From: Solirubrobacteraceae bacterium
GTDB taxonomy: Bacteria > Actinomycetota > Thermoleophilia > Solirubrobacterales > Solirubrobacteraceae
Direction of reading: 5' to 3'
Assembly (NCBI GenBank): GCA_025935735.1
Contig: JAICUS010000068.1
Location: 1-15,811 of the forward strand
Length of the DNA stretch: 15,811 nt
Part shown: positions 5,405-12,121 of the stretch, in pieces
Layout of the letters: the number at the start of each line of letters is the position of its first letter
Numbering within the stretch: the stretch's first letter is position 1
Translations under genes and position numbers: made by a program
The notes under the pieces: generated by a model
Database searches by the model: none
What the model was told of the DNA's origin: nothing
Seen by the model: only the letters and a program-made list of their open reading frames with translations

Positions 5405-6768
5405 CCGATCTCGCCCGGATCTTCAAGGCCTACGACGTGCGCGGCATCTACGGGCGCGACATCGACGGCGACACGGCGGAGGCGATCGGCCGCGGCCTCG
5501 TCCGCGCGCTCGCCGAGCTGTCCGGGAAGCCGACGCAGGACCTGCGGGTCGGCCTCGGACGCGACATGCGCCTCACCGCGCCCGAGCTGGCCGCCCGCTA
5601 CCGCGACGGGCTGACCGCCGAAGGCGCGGACGTGGTCGACGCCGGGATGGTCGGCACCGAGATGCTCTATTGGCTCGTCGGCTCGCGCGACCTCGACGGC
5701 GGCCTGATGTGCACGGCCTCGCACAACCCCAAGGCCTACACGGGCGCGAAGATGGTCGAGCGCGGGAGCGTGGCGCTGTCCGGCGACCGCGGGCTGGCCG
5801 AGGTCAGACGGCACATCGAGGACGGCCTCGGCGACGCCCCCGGCGGCGGCACCTACGAGGAGGTCGACATCTACGCCGCCTTCCAGGCCCGCGCGCTGGA
5901 GACGATCGACCGGGACGCCGTCAAGCCGCTGAAGGTCGTGGTGGACGGCGGCAACGGCATGGCCGGCCCGATGGTCGGCCCGATCCTGGAGCGGCTCCCG
6001 CTGGAGCTCGTGACCACCTACTGGGAGCCCGACGGGGAGTTCCCCGACCACGAGCCCAACCCGCTGCTGCCCGAGAACCGCGAGTTCGTCGTCCGCAAGG
6101 TGCGCGAGACCGGAGCGGACCTGGGCATCGCCTGGGACGGCGACGCCGACCGCTGCTTCTTCATCGACGGCGACGGCGAGTTCGTGGCCGGCGACTTCCT
6201 CACCGCGCTGCTGGCCGAGTCGGTCCTACGCAAGGTCCCCGGCGCCGACATCCTCTACGACGTCCGCGCCTCCCGCGCGGTCCCGGACACGGTGACCCGG
6301 CTCGGCGGCCGCGCGCTGGTCAACCGCGTCGGCCACGCGTTCTTCAAGACCCGCATGCGCGACGAGGGCGGCGAGTTCGGCGGCGAGGTGTCCGGCCACT
6401 ACTACTTCAAGGCCTTCTACAACGCCGACTCGGGCACGATCCCGGCGCTGCTCATCCTCGAGCTGCTGTCCAAGCAGGGCAGGACCCTGACCGAGCTGCT
6501 CGCGCCCCTGCGCGCGCGGTACTTCATCTCCGGCGAGATCAACTCCACGGTCGACGACCAGCGGGCGAAGATGGACGAGATCAAGGCCCGCTACGCCGGC
6601 GCGCGGATCACCGAGCTCGACGGCGTCTCGGTCGACTACGACGACTGGCACTTCAACGTGCGCCCGTCCAACACGGAGCCGCTGCTGCGGCTGAACCTGG
6701 AGAGCCTCGTCTCCCCCGAGGACATGGAGCGGCGACGGGACGAGGTGCTCGCGCTGATCCGGTCGTGA
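5395..6768 (+). CDS. manB: Phosphomannomutase/phosphoglucomutase
   Basis: A 457-aa alpha-D-phosphohexomutase, interconverting hexose-6-phosphate and hexose-1-phosphate for GDP-mannose or other sugar-nucleotide supply. All four active-site loops are present: phosphoserine loop CTASHNPKAYTG (S109), metal loop WDGDADRCFF (D248, D250, D252), sugar-binding GGEVSGHYYF (E331, S333) and phosphate-binding RPSNTEPLLRLNLES (R423, S425, T427). Length is normal for bacterial PMM/PGM. Mannose versus glucose preference cannot be told from motifs. The ATG at 5395 gives the family-typical start IFKAYDVRGIYG; it overlaps the methyltransferase by 10 bp. The stop overlaps the next gene as GTGA. The nearby GT2 glycosyltransferase (11140-12090) could be a consumer of its pathway's product, an inference only. 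Confidence 0.94.
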   Translation: MPVTDLARIFKAYDVRGIYGRDIDGDTAEAIGRGLVRALAELSGKPTQDLRVGLGRDMRLTAPELAARYRDGLTAEGADVVDAGMVGTEMLYWLVGSRDLDGGLMCTASHNPKAYTGAKMVERGSVALSGDRGLAEVRRHIEDGLGDAPGGGTYEEVDIYAAFQARALETIDRDAVKPLKVVVDGGNGMAGPMVGPILERLPLELVTTYWEPDGEFPDHEPNPLLPENREFVVRKVRETGADLGIAWDGDADRCFFIDGDGEFVAGDFLTALLAESVLRKVPGADILYDVRASRAVPDTVTRLGGRALVNRVGHAFFKTRMRDEGGEFGGEVSGHYYFKAFYNADSGTIPALLILELLSKQGRTLTELLAPLRARYFISGEINSTVDDQRAKMDEIKARYAGARITELDGVSVDYDDWHFNVRPSNTEPLLRLNLESLVSPEDMERRRDEVLALIRS

Positions 6769-7739
6769 TCCACCGGCTCGCCGTCCCGACGCCCTTCCGG
6801 ATCGGCGCGGTCAACTGCTACCTGATCGACGACGACCCGCTGACCCTGGTCGACGTCGGCCCGAACTCGGGGCGCTCGCTGGCCGCGCTGGAGGACCTGC
6901 TGCGCGAGCACGGCCGCCGGGTCGAGGACCTCGAGCGGATCGTCATCAGCCACCAGCACACCGACCACCTCGGGCTGGTCGGCGTGCTGGCCGACCGCTC
7001 CGGCGCCGACGTGGTCGCGCTGAAGGAGCTCGCCCCGGTGGTGGAGGCGTTCGGCGCGCACGCCGACCGCGACGACGAGCTCGCCCAGGCGCTGATGCTG
7101 CGCCACGGCCTCGCGCGCGACATGGTCACCGCGCTGGCCGCGATGTCGCGCGCCTTCCGCGGCTGGGGCGGCCACGCGCCGGTGACCGCGCTGCTGCACG
7201 ACGGCGGCGAGCTGGGCTTCGCGGGCCGCACGTTCGCGGTCCACCACCGCCCCGGCCACTCGCCGTCGGACACCGTGTTCTTCGACCGCGAGACGGGCGA
7301 GCTCCTCGCCGCCGACCACCTGCTGCCGCGGATCTCCTCGAACCCGCTGATCTCGCAGCCGCTCGGCGGGCGCTCCGGCGAGCCGGGCGACGGGCGCCCG
7401 CGGGCGCTGCTGATGTACCTGGAGAGCCTGCGCGCGACGCGCGAGATGCCGGTCACGCGCGTGTACCCCGGGCACGGCGAGGAGTTCGGCGAGCACGCCG
7501 CGCTGATCGACGAGCGCTTCGAGATGCACGAGCGCCGGGCGGCGAAGATCCTGGAGCTGATCCGGGAGCGGCCGCGCTCGGCGCACGACATCGCCCAGGC
7601 CATCTGGGGCAACGTCGCCGTCACCCAGGCCTACCTGACGCTGAGCGAGGTGCTCGGCCACGTCGACCTGCTGCTCGAGCGCGGCGAGGTGGCCGAGGAG
7701 GAGCTCGGCGGCGTCGTGCGCTTCGCGCCCGCGAGCTGA
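6765..7739 (+). CDS. Metallo-beta-lactamase-fold hydrolase with C-terminal winged helix
   Basis: A 324-aa metallohydrolase. The N-terminal MBL domain has the zinc motif SHQHTDHLG (H63, H65, D67, H68), H165 in PGHSPSD, D184 in AADHLLP, and H237 in YPGHGEEF, so a complete dinuclear metal site. Residues about 255-321 form a winged-helix-like tail (RPRSAHDIAQAIWG, then LSEVLGHVDLLLERGEV), as in the LACTB2-type subfamily. LACTB2 relatives act on RNA and others on thioesters or glutathione adducts; the substrate here is unknown. The GTG at 6765 is chosen for its 4-bp overlap with the mutase stop and because the family begins just before the CYLIDDD strand. The stop is followed without gap by the antiporter start (TGAATG), implying coupled translation. 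Confidence 0.88.
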   Translation: MIHRLAVPTPFRIGAVNCYLIDDDPLTLVDVGPNSGRSLAALEDLLREHGRRVEDLERIVISHQHTDHLGLVGVLADRSGADVVALKELAPVVEAFGAHADRDDELAQALMLRHGLARDMVTALAAMSRAFRGWGGHAPVTALLHDGGELGFAGRTFAVHHRPGHSPSDTVFFDRETGELLAADHLLPRISSNPLISQPLGGRSGEPGDGRPRALLMYLESLRATREMPVTRVYPGHGEEFGEHAALIDERFEMHERRAAKILELIRERPRSAHDIAQAIWGNVAVTQAYLTLSEVLGHVDLLLERGEVAEEELGGVVRFAPAS

Positions 7740-9293
7740 ATGGACCAGATCGAGGTCATCCTCGTCGCGTTGCTGGTCTCCGTGGCCGTGCTGGCGGCCG
7801 CGGCGCGGACGATCAACGTGCCCTACCCCATCGTGCTCGTCCTCGGCGGCGCGCTGCTGGGGCTGGCGCCCGGGCTGCCGGACACGCGGCTGGACCCGGA
7901 CCTCGTCCTGGTGATCTTCCTGCCGCCGCTGCTCTACTCGGCGGCGTTCTTCGCCAACCTGCGCGACCTGCGCGCCGACCTGCGGCCGATCACGCTGCTG
8001 TCGGTCGGGCTGGTGATCGCCACGATCCTCGTCGTCGCCTGGGTGGCGCACGACTACGTCGGGCTGGCGTGGCGCCAGGCGTTCGTGCTCGGCGCGATCG
8101 TGGGGCCGACCGACCCGGTGGCGGCCACCGCGATCGCCCGCCGGCTCGGCGTCCCGCGCCGGACGATCTCGATCCTCGAGGGCGAGGGCCTGGTCAACGA
8201 CGCCACGGCGCTCGTGGCCTACAAGATCGCGCTCGGCACCGGCGCGTTCGTGCTGGCCGACGCGGGCTGGGAGTTCGTCAGGGAGGCGGCCGGCGGGATC
8301 GCGATCGGCCTCGCGGTCGGCTGGGTGATCGGGGAGATCCGCCGGCGGCTCAACGACCCGCTGGTGGAGAACACGATCGGGCTGCTGACCGCGTACGCCG
8401 CCTACGTCCCGGCCGAGCGCGCCGGCGTCTCGGCCGTGCTGGCGGCGGTGACCGTCGGCTGCTACGTCGGCTGGCGGGCGCCGGAGATCGCCGGGCCGAC
8501 CACGCGCCTGCAGGGGTTCGGCATGTGGGAGCTGCTCCAGTTCCTGCTCAACGCGCTGCTGTTCGTCCTCATCGGCCTGCAGCTGCCGAGCATCGTCGAC
8601 GCGCTGACCGGCAGCACGGCGACGCTGATCGGCTACGCCGCCGCGATCAGCGCCGCGGTCATCGTCTCGCGGCTGTTCTGGCAGCAGACGATCGTGTTCG
8701 TGATCCGGACGCTCGACCGCCGCGAGAGCGTGCGCGCCCGCCGCGGCAGCTGGCAGGGGCGGGTGATCACCGGCTGGGCCGGGATGCGCGGCGCGGTGTC
8801 ACTGGCCGCCGCGCTGGCGCTGCCCGGCGACTACCCGCACCGCGACCTGATCGTCTACCTGACCTTCGGCGTGATCTTCGCCACGCTCGTGCTCCAGGGG
8901 CTCACGCTGCCCTGGCTGATCCGCATGCTGCGCGTCCACGACGACGGCCGCACCGAGCGCGAGGAGCTGGCGGGACGGCTCTACGCGACCAAGGCCGCGC
9001 TGGCCCGGATCGACGAGCTCGAGGCGGCGGAGTGGACCCGCGACGACACGATCGACCGCATGCGCGGCGCCTACCAGTACCGCAAGCGGCGGCTGGCCGC
9101 CCGCGCGGGCAAGGCGGACGACGACGAGGGCTACGAGGACCGCTCGGCCGCCTACCAGACGCTGGTCCGCGAGGTGCTGGAGGCGCAGCGGCGCGAGATC
9201 ATCCGCCTGCGCAACGCCGGCGAGATCTCCAACGAGGTCATGCACCGCCTCGAGCGGGAACTCGACCTCGAGGACGAGCGCCTGGAGATCTGA
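7740..9293 (+). CDS. Na+/H+ antiporter, CPA1 family (NhaP/NHE type)
   Basis: A 517-aa polytopic membrane transporter exchanging protons for Na+ (or K+). Roughly a dozen hydrophobic segments span residues 5-395. Family motifs: FLPPLLYSAAF (60-70), GPTDPVA (122-128, D125), LEGEGLVNDATALV (146-159, with the ND pair at 153-154 expected to bind cation/proton) and WAGMRGAVSLAAALALP (346-362, R350). The hydrophilic C-terminal tail (about 398-517) is charged and helical (repeated E/R/L, likely coiled coil), a probable regulatory domain. It is the last gene of the operon, abutting the hydrolase with no spacer, and is followed directly by inverted-repeat element B. Ion specificity cannot be inferred. 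Confidence 0.94.
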   Translation: MDQIEVILVALLVSVAVLAAAARTINVPYPIVLVLGGALLGLAPGLPDTRLDPDLVLVIFLPPLLYSAAFFANLRDLRADLRPITLLSVGLVIATILVVAWVAHDYVGLAWRQAFVLGAIVGPTDPVAATAIARRLGVPRRTISILEGEGLVNDATALVAYKIALGTGAFVLADAGWEFVREAAGGIAIGLAVGWVIGEIRRRLNDPLVENTIGLLTAYAAYVPAERAGVSAVLAAVTVGCYVGWRAPEIAGPTTRLQGFGMWELLQFLLNALLFVLIGLQLPSIVDALTGSTATLIGYAAAISAAVIVSRLFWQQTIVFVIRTLDRRESVRARRGSWQGRVITGWAGMRGAVSLAAALALPGDYPHRDLIVYLTFGVIFATLVLQGLTLPWLIRMLRVHDDGRTEREELAGRLYATKAALARIDELEAAEWTRDDTIDRMRGAYQYRKRRLAARAGKADDDEGYEDRSAAYQTLVREVLEAQRREIIRLRNAGEISNEVMHRLERELDLEDERLEI

Positions 9294-9297
9294 GCTC

Positions 9298-9364
9298 GGG
9301 CGAAGCTTGCCGCGCGCCGGGGCCGGCGCACGGCCACCCAGCCAGCCGTTCGCCGGACCCGGCG
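9298..9364. repeat. Inverted-repeat element B at the second convergent junction, likely bidirectional terminator
   Basis: GGCGAA (9299-9304) pairs with TTCGCC (9349-9354), and GCTTGC pairs imperfectly with GCCAGC, flanking a strong GC hairpin (GCGCCGG 9314-9320 with CCGGCGC 9323-9329). The right half, ACCCAGCCAGCCGTTCGCCGG continuing to CCCGGC (9336-9363), is clearly related to the right half of element A (3909-3936): same order and only a few differences. It sits between the antiporter and zinc-ribbon gene ends. Confidence 0.6.
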
Positions 9365-9376
9365 AGGCAACCCAGG

Positions 9377-9727
9377 CTACGCGAAGTCGGCGGCGTCGAT
9401 GAGGCCGTGGCGCAGCGCGCCGATCATGGCCTCGGCTTGGGCGCGCATGCGCTCGGTGTCGAGCTTGTGCAGCGCCCGCTGGAGAAGGTCGGCCCGGCGG
9501 TCGAGCTCGAGGTCGAAGCGCTCGGCGACCGCGTTGGTCACCGTGACCTCGCGGAACGTGTGGCACTCGCCGCAGCGCAGCAGGATCCACCAGGCCTCGG
9601 GCGTGACCGGCTCCCAGTCGACCGGGTTCACGAAGTCCCGGCCGCAGAACGCGCAGTGCTCGAGGGCGACGTCGGCGTCCGGCCGGCGGCGCCAGGGGAG
9701 CCAGTTGCGGTTCGCGGACGGGGGCAC
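9377..9727 (-). CDS. Small zinc-ribbon protein of unknown function
   Basis: A 116-aa protein I do not recognise by name. Two CxxC knuckles, HCAFCGRDF (C25, C28) and RCGECHTF (C52, C55, with H56 adjacent), are spaced 23 residues apart, as expected for one structural zinc site. The second half (about 60-112) is charged and helical (AERFDLELDRRADLLQRALHKLD). No transmembrane segment or enzyme motif is present. The GTG at 9727 is chosen because a -10 box places the transcript start exactly there. It forms a single-gene unit: the next gene upstream ends 63 bp away in the same orientation, and the 3' end meets repeat element B. It could bind nucleic acid or protein, but this is a guess. Confidence 0.78.
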   Translation of the reverse strand: MPPSANRNWLPWRRRPDADVALEHCAFCGRDFVNPVDWEPVTPEAWWILLRCGECHTFREVTVTNAVAERFDLELDRRADLLQRALHKLDTERMRAQAEAMIGALRHGLIDAADFA

Positions 9728-9733
9728 GTCCCG

Positions 9734-9762
9734 AGTATCGGCAGCTCAAACCACTTTCTCCA
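9734..9762 (-). promoter_or_regulatory. Putative leaderless promoter of the zinc-ribbon gene
   Basis: Read on the minus strand, TGGAGA (9762 to 9757; four matches to TTGACA) is followed at 17 bp by GATACT (9739 to 9734; four matches to TATAAT). The predicted transcript start, 9727, is the G of the GTG start codon. This is the best-spaced promoter candidate in the window. Confidence 0.5.
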
Positions 9763-9790
9763 GTAGGCCCGCTCGAAGGTCGAGGTGGTG

Positions 9791-11143
9791 TCAGCCGTAC
9801 GGCAGCCAGTCGAGCATCGCCCGGGCCGCCTGCTCGCCCTCGCGGACGGCGTAGTTGGTGCCGCGGTCCTCGGGGAAGATCTGCGTGGTGTTGGCCAGAA
9901 CCAGCCCGCGTACCGGCGTCTTCATGGCCGGGATCAGGTCGCGGTAGCCGACGGTGACGATCGGCTGGGCGGCCGGCTCGCGATGGAGCCAGAGGTTGCG
10001 AATCCAGGCGCGTTCGAACTTGGGATTGACGGCACAAAGGCCGCTCATATAGTCAGCGAGCAGACCATCCGCGTCGCGCGCGAGCAGCGGGTGGCCGCGC
10101 GGCAGGTAGTTGGCCACGTAGAGGAAGCGGCGGCCGCCGTAGCGCGCCGGGGGGACGAGGTTCGTGTGCTCGATCAGCCCCACGAACGGCAGCGCGTCGT
10201 CGCCGATGTTGGTCCAGTAGAACGGCGAGAACCGCCGGTCGAGCTCCAGCAGCAGGCAGAGCGCGGTGAAGTACTCGATCCCGCGCGCCTTCGCCAGGTA
10301 GGCCTCGGGCAGCAGGCCGGGCTCGAGCAGCTGCTCGAAGACGTCCGACGGCACCGTGGCCAGCACGGCGTCGTAGCGCTGCGGCTCGCCGGCCCGGCCG
10401 AAGTCGCGCGGGTCGTGGCCGGCGCGGAAGGACCCGGGCGCGCCCGGGGTGACGTAGAACCCCGGCGCCAGGTGCGCGGCCGGGCGGTCGATCAGCACGC
10501 GCCCGCCGCCGCGCTCGATCCGCTCGCGCAGCGCGCAGAACAGCGGCTCCCAGGAGCGCCGCGGATAGCCGAGCTTCTCCTCGGCCGCGTCGTCGCCCCG
10601 GCGCAGCCGCAACTTGTTCTGCAGCCAGACCATGGCGATGTCGTCGGCCCGCTCGCCGAACTTGCCCCGCAGCAGCGGCCCCCACAGCGCGCGCCAGGCG
10701 TGCTGGCCCATCCAGCGCTCGATCCACGCGCGTGCGGTCACCCGCTCGAACGGCGCCGGGTTGCCGGGGCCGCGCTGGATCGCCAGGACCGCCGCGCCGA
10801 GCCGCACCCGGGCCAGCGGCGGCAGCGGCCCGAAGCGCAGGAGGTCCAGCGGCGTGACGAACGGCCACTGGCGCCCGCCGGAGAAGTACGCCACGCTCGA
10901 GGTGATCCACTCCAGCTCGTCCGGCATCCCCAGCTCGTCGTAGAGCGCGGCGATGTCCCGGTCGGTGGAGAACAGGTGGTGGTAGTAGCGCTCGAGGCGG
11001 TGCCCCTCCCCCACGTCGAGCGTCGCCGCCTGCCCGCCCAGCCCCGGCCACCGCTCGTAGACGTCGCAGGCGTGCCCGGCCTCCGTGAGACGCAGCGCGG
11101 CCACCAGGCCGCACACGCCGGCCCCCAGGACGGCGATCCTCAT
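9791..11143 (-). CDS. FAD-dependent oxidoreductase (protoporphyrinogen-oxidase/amine-oxidase fold)
   Basis: A 450-aa flavoprotein. The N-terminal dinucleotide-binding motif is VLGAGVCGLVAA (5-16) with the ribose-binding acid E30 in DVYERWPGLGGQ, and the C-terminal FAD motif is GLVLANTTQIFPEDRGTNYAV (413-433). The GYRDLIPAMKTP segment and the overall layout fit the COG1232 class (protoporphyrinogen oxidase, UDP-galactopyranose mutase and carotenoid-desaturase relatives). The substrate is unknown. The ATG at 11143 overlaps the stop of the upstream glycosyltransferase as ATGA, so the two are translationally coupled and probably act in one pathway, such as a lipid-linked sugar or polyprenyl modification. 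A stretch around 9991-10060 has only about 56% GC by hand count, well below its surroundings. A haem-pathway role is unlikely given the partner. Confidence 0.85.
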   Translation of the reverse strand: MRIAVLGAGVCGLVAALRLTEAGHACDVYERWPGLGGQAATLDVGEGHRLERYYHHLFSTDRDIAALYDELGMPDELEWITSSVAYFSGGRQWPFVTPLDLLRFGPLPPLARVRLGAAVLAIQRGPGNPAPFERVTARAWIERWMGQHAWRALWGPLLRGKFGERADDIAMVWLQNKLRLRRGDDAAEEKLGYPRRSWEPLFCALRERIERGGGRVLIDRPAAHLAPGFYVTPGAPGSFRAGHDPRDFGRAGEPQRYDAVLATVPSDVFEQLLEPGLLPEAYLAKARGIEYFTALCLLLELDRRFSPFYWTNIGDDALPFVGLIEHTNLVPPARYGGRRFLYVANYLPRGHPLLARDADGLLADYMSGLCAVNPKFERAWIRNLWLHREPAAQPIVTVGYRDLIPAMKTPVRGLVLANTTQIFPEDRGTNYAVREGEQAARAMLDWLPYG

Positions 11144-12090
11144 GAGCGCTCGGCCGGCTCCTCGATGTTGATGCGCTCCCGCACCACGTAGAGCGGCCGG
11201 TGCTTGACCTCGTCGTAGATGCGCCCGACGTACTCGCCGATGATCCCCACGGTGATCAGCTGGATGCCGCCCAGCAGCAGGACCACGACGATCGTGGTCG
11301 GGACGCCGCGCTCGTAGATGTTCGTGTAGCGGGCCACGATGGCCAGCGGGATGGCCAGGAACGCCAGCCCGCTGCACAGGAAGCCGAGCACCGTCGCCCA
11401 CTGCAGCGGCACGCTGGAGAACGACGTGATCGCGTCGAAGGAGAACCGCAGCATCTTGCGCAGCGGGTACTTGGTCACGCCGGTCGTGCGCGACTGGCGC
11501 ACGAACGGCACGGCGGTCTGGGTGAAGCCGATCCACACGGTCATGCCGCGCAGGAAGCGGCTGCGCTCCGGCATGGCCAGCAGCGCCTGCAGCGCCCGGC
11601 GGTCCATCAGCCGGAAGTCGCCCGACTCCACCGGCAGGTCCATCCGCGTGAGCCGGCGGAACAGCTTGTAGAACCAGCGCGCGCTCGTGCGCTTGAACCG
11701 CGTCTCCCCCAGGCGCTGCTGGCGCACGGCGTAGACGACGTCGATCCCCGCCCGCCAGTGGTCGAGCATCTGCGGGATCACCTCCGGCGGGTCCTGGAGG
11801 TCGCCGTCGAGCATCACCACCGCGTCGCCGCGCGCGTGGTCGAGCCCGGCGGTCAGCGCCGGCTGGTGGCCGAAGTTGCGCGACAGCGCCACGACCTTCA
11901 CCCGCGCGTCTTCCGCGGCCGCGTCGGCCATCCGCGCCGCGGTGGCGTCGCCCGACCCGTCGTCGACCAGGATCAGCTCGTAGTCGACCCCGTCCAGGGC
12001 CGCCGCGACGCGCTCGGCGAAGCGCGCCACGATCTCCTCCTCCTCGAACATCGGCGCGACGATGCTGAGCAGCCCGAGCTCGCGCTCCAT
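11140..12090 (-). CDS. GT2 family glycosyltransferase (polyprenyl-phosphate sugar transferase, GtrB/DPM1-like)
   Basis: A 316-aa membrane-associated glycosyltransferase that probably transfers a sugar from a nucleotide donor to polyprenyl phosphate. The GT-A domain shows SIVAPMFEEEE (9-19), LVDDGSGD (41-48), SRNFGHQPALTAGLDHA (70-86), the metal/donor motif MLDGDLQDPPE (93-103) and SGDFRLMDRRA (156-166), all typical of the DPM1/GtrB/ArnC group. Two C-terminal transmembrane helices (about 230-255 and 265-285) end with GIIGEYVGRIYDEVKHRPLY, a tail common in this family. The ATG at 12090 coincides with a predicted transcript start. It is coupled to the downstream FAD oxidoreductase by ATGA. It diverges from the proline operon with 31 bp between start codons. 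Sugar identity cannot be told. Confidence 0.92.
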   Translation of the reverse strand: MERELGLLSIVAPMFEEEEIVARFAERVAAALDGVDYELILVDDGSGDATAARMADAAAEDARVKVVALSRNFGHQPALTAGLDHARGDAVVMLDGDLQDPPEVIPQMLDHWRAGIDVVYAVRQQRLGETRFKRTSARWFYKLFRRLTRMDLPVESGDFRLMDRRALQALLAMPERSRFLRGMTVWIGFTQTAVPFVRQSRTTGVTKYPLRKMLRFSFDAITSFSSVPLQWATVLGFLCSGLAFLAIPLAIVARYTNIYERGVPTTIVVVLLLGGIQLITVGIIGEYVGRIYDEVKHRPLYVVRERINIEEPAERS

Positions 12091-12096
12091 GGCGCC

Positions 12097-12102
12097 AGCG
12101 TA
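12097..12102 (-). promoter_or_regulatory. Putative -10 box of the glycosyltransferase operon
   Basis: TACGCT on the minus strand (TANNNT pattern) predicts a transcript start at 12090, the A of the ATG. There is no Shine-Dalgarno sequence between the box and the start codon. No good -35 is visible. Confidence 0.4.
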
Positions 12103-12108
12103 CCGTCG

Positions 12109-12114
12109 TAAGCT
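12109..12114 (+). promoter_or_regulatory. Putative -10 box of the proline-catabolism operon
   Basis: TAAGCT (TANNNT pattern) predicts a transcript start at 12121, one base before the ATG at 12122. It is back to back with the glycosyltransferase -10 box, 6 bp apart. A recognisable -35 or operator is not seen. Confidence 0.4.
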
Positions 12115-12121
12115 CAGCGGC

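Noticed and set aside
9728..9790. Possible RNA or terminator in the 63-bp gap between the FAD oxidoreductase end and the zinc-ribbon start
   Set aside because: Apart from the zinc-ribbon promoter I see no stable hairpin or T tract.
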